Source of the DNA: Bacteroidales bacterium
GTDB taxonomy: Bacteria; Bacteroidota; Bacteroidia; Bacteroidales; WCHB1-69
Assembly (NCBI GenBank): GCA_028684405.1
Contig: JAQUGA010000100.1
Span: forward strand, 1-8,545
Direction: 5' to 3'
Length of the DNA stretch: 8,545 bases
In this document: piece after piece, positions 1-6,399 of the stretch
Numbering within the stretch: position 1 is the first letter of the stretch
How the letters are laid out: every line of letters starts with the position of its first letter
Program-made: the position numbers and the translations under genes
The notes under the pieces: generated by a model
The model's input: only the letters and a program-made list of their open reading frames with translations
Databases searched by the model: none
Told to the model about the DNA's origin: nothing

Positions 1-295
1 TGGTTTTTTTATTTGTTTTACAAAAATAAAAATTTCGCAGAAACTTCCAACATTTTGATATTAAAGATGGATAATTTTTTGTCGTTAATTATATTTAAAT
101 TTCAACATGGTTTTATCTTTTACTTTTTGTGGTATATTTAGTGTAAATAGAGTATTAATTGTGTGATGGAAGGTAATTTTGTTTTAAATAAATGTTCTAT
201 TAAATTTATGAAATTCTTTAATTCCCTTTTGTTGTAATTTTCCAATACGGGTATGAGTTTTTCTTGCGATGAAAGGTAAATAACAAAGTTGATAA
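1..295. other. AT-rich stretch downstream of cas3 with no supported gene
   Basis: I see no CRISPR repeat, tRNA or recognisable protein here. The minus strand, where cas4 would be expected next in a Tneap-type locus, carries no Cas4-like reading frame. Short frames exist, including 42 codons from an ATG at 312 to a TAA at 184 that overlaps the cas3 end by 17 bp, but all three frames are open over part of this AT-rich DNA and none looks like a known family. A weak, almost purely A/T inverted repeat at about 4-32 is too poor to call a terminator. Confidence 0.6.
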
Positions 296-2614
296 CTACA
301 AAAATATTTCATTAATATTATCTTGAGTACTTTGTTGATCATCCTCTTTGATTAATAACCCTAACTCCTTGGAGTATTTCCGTTTAATAATAAAATAATT
401 AGTATTAATTAATTTGTCTTTATGCTTTGATTCGAATGTATGTATTTTCCTTTCTATAGACCCTATGTTAATTAAGCTTGCAAATCTTTTTTTCGATATC
501 TGAACTTTCAATGATTCAGCTTTTACAAATTCATATTGGTTTAGAAATGTTATAAAATCAGTTTCGTTAATTATAGGCAAGACTTTAATTCCATCAAATT
601 TAGCATAAAAATCATCTTCCGATTTTTGCGAATAAATAAAAGGAGAGAGTTGGTTTTTCAACATGTCACTTAAGCTATCATAAATAAAATCATATTCTTC
701 CTTATCTTTCTTATTCCATGCAGGATAAACATAGTCAATCGCTTTCTGAAGTTCTTTTTCTTGTATGTTTACGCTGAACCAACTCAAAACTTCTAATGTT
801 CGGTTTATAACTTCTTGATTTGTATAGATATATGTTGAGTCAACTTTGTTGCGTTCTTTGAAAACATAGCAAGAACAAATCCCTTTTTCTCTTTTTCTGT
901 TTACACGTCCAAAACGCTGTATTAAAGCATCAATTGGAGCAGGTTCGGTGTAAATGACATCATAATCAATGTCTAAGCTTACTTCAATTGCTTGTGTGCC
1001 AACAAGTAGTCGGATTTCTTCTTTTCTTAATTCCCATTCTTTTTTATTTCGATCAAAAGCGTTAAAATTGCTATGAAGTAATACTTTATTCTCTGATTTA
1101 AGTTCATTGTAAGCTAATTGTGATTGTTCTACCGAATTACAAACAACTAACACTTTTTTTCCGTTTGTCAAATCTGCTTGAATCATATTTAAGTTGTCAG
1201 CTAGCAATCCATCTTGCAAAATGACTTTATGCCGAGTAAACTTTTCATAAAGTTCATTTTTTGCTAAAATTTCAGAATGATTGCCAATAGCATTTTCTAA
1301 CTCGTGCTTCATGAATTTTGGTAAAGTAGCTGTCATTATAAAAACCTTGACTCGAAGGTATTTAACTGCAAATTCAATTAGAACAACTATTTGAGCAAAA
1401 ACATCTGGTTGGTATGCGTGTATTTCGTCAAAAATAAAATAACCACCAACCCATTCAAAGATTCCTTTTTCAAATCCTTTGAGCCCAAAGATGTTCTTTA
1501 GAAGTTGGAATGGAGTTGCTACTTTTATTGGAGTAATAATTGTTCGGTAATCTTCTTTTATCTTATGTGTCAGGTATTGTCTTTTTTCTTGTGAGATTGT
1601 TGGATTTTCTCTTTCAACCAAATTTTCAAGATATTCAGTTAACTTTCCATGAAGTAATCCCACTTTTTCTTTGTTCCCAATATCATTGCCGAGTCTTTCG
1701 TACATTGCATTAATCGATGCAGTGAAGGGGAGGATGTAAAACACTCTTCCTTGACCAAATATCTGTATTTGTTTTTGTAACCAGAGAATTGATGTTTCTG
1801 TTTTTCCTGAACCCGTTGGGGCAGTAAGAATTGCATTGCCTTCCTTTTCTGCGGCTTCTAATTGATGAGGATAAAAATCACATCCGTTTTGCTGTAATGA
1901 AATTCTTTTTGAATTTAAAAAATCAAAATCCGAAGATTCAAGAAACTCTATTTTTTCAATAAATGCTGATGATAAATGATCGCATTGCTTAAATCCGCCA
2001 GATAATAAAAGTAAATCAAAATAGCTTTCTTGCTCTAATTTTAACGGATTACGTTTGTAATCCAAGATAAATTTACGTGGTAATTTTGAATCTATTTTAT
2101 TGAGCGTAATCTCAAATTCCTTTAATAATGATTGGACAAAATCTGAATTTATATGCTGATTAAATTCTGATTCAAAAGATATTTTCGAATCATCGTCTAG
2201 CTCAAGCATGAAACTGTTTTCATTGTCTTGTTTATATGAATGTTCAATAAAGTTAAAAAGATCATCATAATTTTTATGATGTCCTGCAACTACAAGTTTT
2301 ATCAGTTTTTTTTCCGAATCGGTAATATTCAATCCGTCAATAAATGGAATAGAATATAATTCATGCCTTTGTCTTAGCCATTTATGCTGTTGACCCAGTA
2401 ACATGCGTTGAAAATCCGAATGTGATTTTCCTAAATCGTGAAATACAACGCATAAATGGAGCAAATGCCAAAAATGTTCGGTATCAGCAATAGGTAAGTT
2501 TGGAAATCCTTTTTTGAGATTTTCTAATACCTTCAATCCATCCTGGATATGTCGTTTTAATGTAACCTGAGGTTCTGATTTTGCCAGAACCTCAGGTTTG
2601 CTTGAGTTATCCAT
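296..2614 (-). CDS. cas3: Cas3, HD nuclease fused to DExH helicase
   Basis: This 772-residue protein makes single-strand cuts and unwinds target DNA once Cascade is bound. HD nuclease residues are present: H22 (KRHIQDG), H59-D60 in VVFHDLGKS, H84, the H112-H113 pair (AGHHKN) and D212 in CDHLSSA. Helicase motifs follow: Walker A APTGSGKT (265-272), DEIH (396-399, the DExH box), TATLP (428-432), and motif VI QRFGRVNR (566-573). All catalytic positions look intact. I start it at the ATG at 2614, overlapping the cas5 stop by 8 bp. The frame continues upstream to an ATG at 2680 (794 residues), but that would overlap cas5 by 74 bp and add a non-family leader (MIIPNKGKKF...). HD and helicase are fused in one chain, the usual type I-B arrangement. 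The TAG at 296 ends the last supported gene of the window. Confidence 0.94.
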   Translation of the reverse strand: MDNSSKPEVLAKSEPQVTLKRHIQDGLKVLENLKKGFPNLPIADTEHFWHLLHLCVVFHDLGKSHSDFQRMLLGQQHKWLRQRHELYSIPFIDGLNITDSEKKLIKLVVAGHHKNYDDLFNFIEHSYKQDNENSFMLELDDDSKISFESEFNQHINSDFVQSLLKEFEITLNKIDSKLPRKFILDYKRNPLKLEQESYFDLLLLSGGFKQCDHLSSAFIEKIEFLESSDFDFLNSKRISLQQNGCDFYPHQLEAAEKEGNAILTAPTGSGKTETSILWLQKQIQIFGQGRVFYILPFTASINAMYERLGNDIGNKEKVGLLHGKLTEYLENLVERENPTISQEKRQYLTHKIKEDYRTIITPIKVATPFQLLKNIFGLKGFEKGIFEWVGGYFIFDEIHAYQPDVFAQIVVLIEFAVKYLRVKVFIMTATLPKFMKHELENAIGNHSEILAKNELYEKFTRHKVILQDGLLADNLNMIQADLTNGKKVLVVCNSVEQSQLAYNELKSENKVLLHSNFNAFDRNKKEWELRKEEIRLLVGTQAIEVSLDIDYDVIYTEPAPIDALIQRFGRVNRKREKGICSCYVFKERNKVDSTYIYTNQEVINRTLEVLSWFSVNIQEKELQKAIDYVYPAWNKKDKEEYDFIYDSLSDMLKNQLSPFIYSQKSEDDFYAKFDGIKVLPIINETDFITFLNQYEFVKAESLKVQISKKRFASLINIGSIERKIHTFESKHKDKLINTNYFIIKRKYSKELGLLIKEDDQQSTQDNINEIFL

Positions 2615-3290
2615 AATAGGAACTAAGATTAAGTTCGTGAAAATAGATATGAACTTCTTTCCCTTGTTTGGGATAATCAATATATGCAGTAAGATTTGTT
2701 TGTCCGTCTGCCAAATTAAAACTAATAATCGAATAGGCTTCCGTACCCAGATTTTTACGTGGAATAGTATTAGAAAAGTATTTAGGTAATGGCTGAATAA
2801 GACCAGGAAGAAAATTACCCATGAAAGGAATTATTTGTCCTTTTATCTTTTCAGCATTTTTTATTTCTTGTAAATCTACTTCTTCAATACTGTTTATAGT
2901 TGCCAAATCATTGGAACGACCTAGTAATAATTGATAAACAGGTAACCGAAAATAATCAACCAATTCTTCATCTTGTAAATAAAGGACTAAGTGATTGTTA
3001 AATAGAAATTCTCTGTTTATGATATTCGATTTGGTTGTGTTTTTGGGATAACCTTTTTCATGAACCTCAATTTGGTATATGCTTTCAAGGTCTATTTGTT
3101 TGGCTTCAAATTCAAAATAATAACCGATCTTCAGTTTCTCATGCTTAATATATTTTCCTGCTGCTGCATTTATTAATCCCAAAATGGTACTAATAGGCGG
3201 CACTTCAAGAGTTGGTTGAAACCCAGATATTAAATTCGGATATTTAAAACTCGAAGTCCAAGCTGTAATATCAATTTTGAAAACTTTCAT
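2607..3290 (-). CDS. cas5: Type I-B Cascade protein Cas5
   Basis: This 227-residue protein has the hallmark Cas5 N-terminal region: MKVFKIDITAWTSSFKYP (the first ferredoxin-like strand), then TLEVPPISTILGLINAAAG with the PPxSTxxGLI motif at 31-40. In type I-B, Cas5 caps the 5' handle of the crRNA and contacts Cas8; crRNA cutting is left to Cas6, as the separate cas6 here implies. The start at 3290 is one base after the cas7 stop. The end overlaps the start of cas3 by 8 bp in ATGGATAA, a typical translational-coupling overlap. Length and order fit the Cas5t-type protein of Tneap loci. No truncation is seen. Confidence 0.92.
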   Translation of the reverse strand: MKVFKIDITAWTSSFKYPNLISGFQPTLEVPPISTILGLINAAAGKYIKHEKLKIGYYFEFEAKQIDLESIYQIEVHEKGYPKNTTKSNIINREFLFNNHLVLYLQDEELVDYFRLPVYQLLLGRSNDLATINSIEEVDLQEIKNAEKIKGQIIPFMGNFLPGLIQPLPKYFSNTIPRKNLGTEAYSIISFNLADGQTNLTAYIDYPKQGKEVHIYFHELNLSSYYG

Positions 3291-3291
3291 A

Positions 3292-4356
3292 TTACAATTG
3301 TTTTTTCAACTGTTCAGTATATTGGTCTATTGCTTCATTGATGCTTGCAATTTTTACGTTTGCAAATTCACCCTCTAATGCCTTCAAGCTATTTGCCTTT
3401 TCATCCAAAAAACCACTTCTTCTGCCAATAAATACAGTTCCTTGAATGTTGTCTTTGTAGTCAGATAGTACTTCTTTTAAAGCATCAATATTTAAGTCTA
3501 CCAAATCATTGTCTTTACCAATTGCTGATGCAATATGGGAGAAAGGATGATTTCCACTATTGAGGGTTGCTAAAATGATAAATTTCGGGGTGACATCACC
3601 CATGTTATTAGTTTGCATAGCTCCGCCAGAAATGTTTTTCAGTGCTTGTATTGTTTCAGTTATTCTTTTGTGACGAATATTATCAGCTAAACGAACTAAT
3701 TTGTAAGGATTCCCTTTTGCGTCTTTCATGAATTTATCATCAATTTCACTAGCACCATTTTCTATAGCTTCCTTTTTCAGAACATCGGTCAAATTCTTAA
3801 ACCCAGTTTTATTATAAGTCGCAAAAGTTCCAGCTTGTTCTAAGTCTAGGCTAAACATTCCTTTCATTATAGCACTGTATTCTTGTTTTCCGTAAGGTAC
3901 AGAATCCCCGTCCTGACGAGCCATGCTTGACCAGTTTTCAACTGGACGAACTGAGCCGACAGAAACCAAAACTGAATTTTTCAAAGGTGAAATGCGGGTA
4001 ACAGTAATGTTTTCTTTTTTAACTTTCCCTTTTTCATCCGTAACTTCTTCTGTGGCAGCTTTCATATATCCAAAAATATCATCATCGGCATATTCAATTG
4101 GATTTGCTGCTGTGAATGCAATTTTAGCGTCTCTAATAATTGGAGATAAATTCCAGTTAAATGTTTTTTGCAAAGTATCTCTCCACCAGTAACGCCATGC
4201 TTGTCCAGAGACATATACATAACTTTTACCATCTTTGTAAATACGTTTTGTTCCTACTGCATTGTCAAAGTTACTCTGTGTGTTCTTTCCAGCATTATTT
4301 AATGCAACAACATCCACGTCAATTAGGATAAATCCTTGTGATTTTAAGTTACTCAT
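3292..4356 (-). CDS. cas7: Type I-B Cascade backbone protein Cas7 (Cst2/DevR family)
   Basis: This 354-residue protein carries the recognisable Cst2/DevR signatures. An N-terminal strand GFILIDVDVVALNNAGK (8-24) is followed by YVYVSGQAWRYWWRDTL (46-62), TRISPLKNSVLVSVG (120-134), and a later helix with RHKRITETIQAL and GGAMQTNNMGDVTPKF. Near the end is FIGRRSGFLDEKANSL. In the family, several Cas7 copies line the crRNA and form the helical spine of Cascade, and the basic and aromatic N-terminal motifs lie in the RNA-binding fold. The ATG at 4356 lies 18 bp after the cas8 stop, and the stop at 3292 is separated from the cas5 start by one base, so the four cas genes almost certainly share a transcript. 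Length and motifs look intact. Confidence 0.94.
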   Translation of the reverse strand: MSNLKSQGFILIDVDVVALNNAGKNTQSNFDNAVGTKRIYKDGKSYVYVSGQAWRYWWRDTLQKTFNWNLSPIIRDAKIAFTAANPIEYADDDIFGYMKAATEEVTDEKGKVKKENITVTRISPLKNSVLVSVGSVRPVENWSSMARQDGDSVPYGKQEYSAIMKGMFSLDLEQAGTFATYNKTGFKNLTDVLKKEAIENGASEIDDKFMKDAKGNPYKLVRLADNIRHKRITETIQALKNISGGAMQTNNMGDVTPKFIILATLNSGNHPFSHIASAIGKDNDLVDLNIDALKEVLSDYKDNIQGTVFIGRRSGFLDEKANSLKALEGEFANVKIASINEAIDQYTEQLKKQL

Positions 4357-4374
4357 ATTATTTTTGTTTTTAAA

Positions 4375-4728
4375 TTAATTTTCATTTATACTCGTTTCTT
4401 CGATTTCTATTCCTAGTAATTCATCTTCAACATGAATATTTTTGGCATGCAGTTCTTGGTAAATAGCAAATAATAGGATGTCACGAATGTCTCTCCATGA
4501 AACATCATCTGGAAATAGGTAATAAACAAGTTCTTCCATTGTAATAATAGTTTCTTTTGTTCCATCTTTGTAATTCTTCGCTACAATATTTTTTAAAAAG
4601 AATCGCCTCAATTCATAAGCATTTTTGTAGCCATCTAAAGCTTTAATGCTCTTTTTAATAGCATCTTCATCTGTATTAGTCAGAAAAAGAGCTAATTCTT
4701 TGATTTTGTTTAATGTTTCTTGTCTCAT
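4375..4728 (-). CDS. Possible internally translated small subunit Cas11 within cas8
   Basis: An in-frame ATG at 4728 (Met357 of Cas8) would give a 117-residue helical protein covering the Cas8 C-terminal domain. In several type I-B, I-C and I-D systems the small Cascade subunit Cas11 is produced from an internal start in the large-subunit gene, and this length fits. The DNA just upstream (minus strand TACAAAAT) is A-rich, favourable in a phylum that does not depend on Shine-Dalgarno pairing. There is no direct evidence of initiation. It is offered because no separate cas11 gene is present. Confidence 0.3.
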   Translation of the reverse strand: MRQETLNKIKELALFLTNTDEDAIKKSIKALDGYKNAYELRRFFLKNIVAKNYKDGTKETIITMEELVYYLFPDDVSWRDIRDILLFAIYQELHAKNIHVEDELLGIEIEETSINEN

Positions 4729-5796
4729 ATTTTGTACATGTTTTAAATATATTTCAATAATTGTGAAGTTGAATTTATGTGTTATACCCCATTTGACAAA
4801 TGATTTTAGTAGAGATTTGCCATTTAATAGATTTTCCAAAATAACATTACGCCATAGTTTGTAGTTTTCAATACCAATATGTTCTGTATCTTCTTTTTTT
4901 GTAATATCATAATTTGATGTTGCTATATTGAACTTAGCACCTTTGAATTTAGAATTAGTATAATGGGAAGATAGAAATAGTTGCCAATCTGATTTTAATT
5001 TGGGAGACTGACAATAAGAATAAAACCAAAAGACTGTAGAGGGAAGTTTATAAATAACAATTTCAGGACTTGCACCAAAGTTTGTGAAATGATATAATGT
5101 CAATGATAAGTTTTTAAATTCATAAGTAGCTTCTTTAATTTTATTTACAAGTATATTGTCTACAAAATGAAACAAGGCATTTGAAGGTATTCCATATTCT
5201 GATTTTAAAACTCCCTCAGAAGAGACCGTAGCCAAGTTCGCTAGATTTGCCTCGCAATTCTTTGTGACAAAAAAATCTGTCACGTCTGCTTGGTTACTCT
5301 GAATAATTGCTATTCTTCCTCCAATATAAACTGATCCAAAGGGGATAAAAAACATTCGTATAATCATTTCTTTTGAAAGCATTATTCCAAACTGGAAGTT
5401 GTGATGAAAATTGACAAATGTTCCCGATCCAGACATTAAAGAGTTGTCTCGTCCGGCTTTAAATAATTTTGTATTTTGTCCTGTTATACGGCAATAACCT
5501 TCCACGTAATTGCCAGTTTCATTTATAAGAGAGCTAAAATATTTTATAGTTTCTTTTATTTTTACTTCTCCTTTATAAGCAGGTTGAGTTATGGCAGAAT
5601 TCAAGAAGTAAGGATTTATTTTACCTTCCCATTTGTTTACATATATTTTTGCCATATATTCAATTAATCCCAGAATATCCTTTTCAGGATGTTTCTCCAT
5701 TAGATATTTGATTACATAACCTCCAACATCTGCAAAAGGATCACCTGTTGGACGGATGAGCCATTCGTAATCTATAGTTTTAAATTCTTTTTTCAT
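4375..5796 (-). CDS. cas8b1: Type I-B Cascade large subunit Cas8 (Cst1 type)
   Basis: This 473-residue protein lies directly upstream of a Cst2-type cas7, the position of the large subunit in Tneap-type I-B operons. In this family Cas8 recognises the PAM and recruits Cas3. The N-terminus reads IRPTGDPFADVGGYV (15-29), a Cst1-like opening. The family is named for paired CXXC motifs, but here only a remnant is visible: YCRITGQ (C102) followed by a glycine-rich FKAGRDNSLMSGSG (112-125), with no second CXXC. The remaining cysteines (C181, C262) stand alone, so the zinc-binding site seems lost. The C-terminal 120 residues are mostly helical, as expected for the small-subunit-like domain, and contain an internal Met357 that could start a separate Cas11. 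The start overlaps the small upstream gene by 17 bp; cas7 begins 18 bp after the stop. The subtype rests mainly on gene order and the neighbouring Cas7. Confidence 0.88.
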   Translation of the reverse strand: MKKEFKTIDYEWLIRPTGDPFADVGGYVIKYLMEKHPEKDILGLIEYMAKIYVNKWEGKINPYFLNSAITQPAYKGEVKIKETIKYFSSLINETGNYVEGYCRITGQNTKLFKAGRDNSLMSGSGTFVNFHHNFQFGIMLSKEMIIRMFFIPFGSVYIGGRIAIIQSNQADVTDFFVTKNCEANLANLATVSSEGVLKSEYGIPSNALFHFVDNILVNKIKEATYEFKNLSLTLYHFTNFGASPEIVIYKLPSTVFWFYSYCQSPKLKSDWQLFLSSHYTNSKFKGAKFNIATSNYDITKKEDTEHIGIENYKLWRNVILENLLNGKSLLKSFVKWGITHKFNFTIIEIYLKHVQNMRQETLNKIKELALFLTNTDEDAIKKSIKALDGYKNAYELRRFFLKNIVAKNYKDGTKETIITMEELVYYLFPDDVSWRDIRDILLFAIYQELHAKNIHVEDELLGIEIEETSINEN

Positions 5797-5989
5797 TTAT
5801 ATTTTCTGTTATCATTAATTCGGTAATTTTTTTTGCATAATAATGCCATTTTTCATTATTTTCCCAAGTTAATATTTTATTTTCTGATAATCCCTGCGAG
5901 ATTAAATTTGCAACTTTCCATTTTATATTAAAAATGTAGTCTTCCTCAGAAAAGATGCAACCATCGTCAGTCATACGCATTGTGTCCAT
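5780..5989 (-). CDS. Small unknown protein, first gene of the cas8 operon
   Basis: I do not recognise this 69-residue protein. It begins MDTMRMTDDGCIFSEEDY, continues through a likely amphipathic helix (NIKWKVANLISQGL) and a second helical stretch (NNEKWHYYAKKITELMI), and ends in a charged tail. It is small, soluble-looking and mixed in charge, with no membrane segment. The frame is open upstream to an ATG at 6088 (102 residues). I prefer the start at 5989 because a -7 promoter element lies just upstream of it (6017-6024), and the extra 33 residues look like translated AT-rich leader. Two further ATGs (codons 4 and 6) are also possible starts. Its last codons overlap the start of cas8 by 17 bp, which suggests translational coupling and a role tied to Cascade or its control. 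It could be an accessory subunit, a regulator or a leader peptide; nothing in the sequence decides. Confidence 0.6.
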   Translation of the reverse strand: MDTMRMTDDGCIFSEEDYIFNIKWKVANLISQGLSENKILTWENNEKWHYYAKKITELMITENINEKRI

Positions 5990-6016
5990 ATTTGCAGTGC
6001 TATATTTATTTTTTTG

Positions 6017-6024
6017 CAAATATA
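6017..6024 (-). promoter_or_regulatory. Candidate -7 element of the cas8-cas7-cas5-cas3 operon promoter
   Basis: The minus strand reads TATATTTG from 6024 to 6017, an exact TAnnTTTG match, 28 nt upstream of the ATG at 5989. This would give a leader of about 20 nt. I see no good -33 TTTG at the usual distance; the nearest (6039-6035) is too close. The position supports starting the first gene of the operon at 5989 and not at the upstream ATG at 6088. Confidence 0.4.
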
Positions 6025-6081
6025 ATATTTTTTTCAAAATAAATGATCCTATGAATAAAAAAAGTTGTAAATTAGTTTGTG

Positions 6082-6114
6082 ATTGCATTTTGTAACTATT
6101 TTTTTTTAATTTTG
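6082..6114 (+). promoter_or_regulatory. Bacteroidota-type promoter driving the crRNA-like small RNA
   Basis: TAATTTTG at 6107-6114 matches the Bacteroidota -7 consensus TAnnTTTG exactly. ATTG at 6082-6085, 21 bp upstream, is a partial match to the -33 TTTG element at an allowed spacing. The predicted start of transcription is about 6119-6121, roughly 10 nt before the CRISPR-repeat-like sequence. It points plus-ward, divergent from the cas8 operon. Confidence 0.5.
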
Positions 6115-6129
6115 TGCTTTATTTTCAGC

Positions 6130-6159
6130 TATCTAATCGTACCTTGTAGGAATTGAAAT
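6130..6159 (+). CRISPR. Solitary CRISPR-repeat-like sequence, plus-strand orientation
   Basis: The core TAATCGTACCTTGTAGG followed by AATTGAAAT has the form of the 30-nt repeats I associate with Bacteroidota type I-B systems: an invariant-looking TAATCGTACC, a small internal inverted repeat (CCT-TGT-AGG), and a terminal ATTGAAA plus one base that becomes the crRNA 5' handle. From memory, the typical repeat begins GTTTTAATC; here the first four bases are TATC, so degeneracy, if real, is confined to the 5' end, which does not form the handle. No second copy is visible in the window, so this is not an array. The true array repeat of the organism lies outside and is needed for comparison. Confidence 0.7.
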
Positions 6160-6184
6160 ATGAAAAAAAATAGTTGAATTTTTC

Positions 6185-6220
6185 CCCCCTTTCTCCTTTT
6201 TTCAAGAGAAAGGGGGTTTT
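6185..6220 (+). terminator. Strong intrinsic terminator of the crRNA-like RNA
   Basis: CCCCCTTTCTC (6185-6195) pairs perfectly with GAGAAAGGGGG (6206-6216) across a 10-nt loop. It is followed by TTTTGTTTGT on the plus strand. Read on the minus strand, the stem is followed by A residues, not U, so it is directional and does not serve the minus-strand genes. It is one of very few GC-rich stems in this AT-rich region. Confidence 0.8.
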
Positions 6221-6321
6221 GTTTGTATCACTCAATGTTTTTTCATTTAATTTATAATTTGGTTAAATTTCATATTGTTTTCTTTCTTTCATTCCCTCAA
6301 GCCAATTCATGCCCAAACATT

Positions 6322-6350
6322 AAAAAATGTTCCTTAAAAATACATTTTTT
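6322..6350. terminator. Weak AT-rich hairpin downstream of the pRiA4b-like gene
   Basis: AAAAAATGT (6322-6330) and ACATTTTTT (6342-6350) form a 9-bp inverted repeat around an 11-nt loop. On the minus strand the stem ends in a U run about 50-80 nt past the stop codon at 6400, the right place to end that transcript. The stem has a single G-C pair, so termination is uncertain. Confidence 0.35.
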
Positions 6351-6399
6351 ATTATATATTGTGTTGTTGATTTTTTTTAGAGACCATACTTTAACTTTT

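Larger units (their letters stand above)
6120..6220 (+). ncRNA. Predicted crRNA-like small RNA (one CRISPR repeat, short spacer, own terminator)
   Basis: A small transcript of about 100 nt is predicted on the plus strand, opposite to all genes here. It would hold, in order, a leader of about 10 nt, a repeat-like sequence (6130-6159), an A/T-rich segment of about 25 nt starting ATGAAAAAAAATAG (6160-6184), and a strong intrinsic terminator (6185-6220). Cas6 from the same locus would be expected to cut eight nucleotides from the repeat end, leaving the handle AUUGAAAU joined to the spacer-like segment, with the terminator hairpin at the 3' end. This layout resembles known Cascade-guiding regulators encoded in cas operons: CreA of the CreTA modules, found between cas6 and cas8 in a haloarchaeal I-B system, and CreR-type cas-repressing RNAs. 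I see the promoter, repeat and terminator. Transcription, processing and loading are inferred. The alternative is a lone relic of a decayed array. Confidence 0.5.

Noticed and set aside
184..312. 42-codon minus-strand frame overlapping the cas3 stop, as a possible truncated cas4
   Set aside because: The sequence has no Cas4-like pattern, and another frame is equally open over the same DNA. Composition alone explains it.
2615..2680. Upstream ATG extending Cas3 to 794 residues
   Set aside because: It would overlap cas5 by 74 bp and add a leader not typical of Cas3. The ATG at 2614 gives an 8-bp overlap suited to coupling.
5990..6088. Upstream ATG extending the small first operon gene to 102 residues
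   Set aside because: The extra 33 residues resemble translated AT-rich DNA, and the extension would span the exact TATATTTG promoter element at 6017-6024. The start at 5989 fits better, though the longer form is not excluded.
6160..6177. Five-codon ORF (ATG to TGA) immediately after the CRISPR-like repeat, as a CreT-like toxin peptide
   Set aside because: It has no tandem rare codons or other known toxin feature, and such a short frame is expected by chance in A-rich DNA.
6160..6184. A second degenerate repeat after the spacer-like segment (AGTTGAATT), as in CreA with two flanking repeats
   Set aside because: Only a few bases resemble the handle, and nothing matches the TAATCGTACC part, so a second repeat cannot be supported.
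6185..6216. GC-rich hairpin as terminator of the minus-strand pRiA4b-like gene
   Set aside because: On the minus strand the stem is followed by A residues, not U, so it only fits termination on the plus strand.
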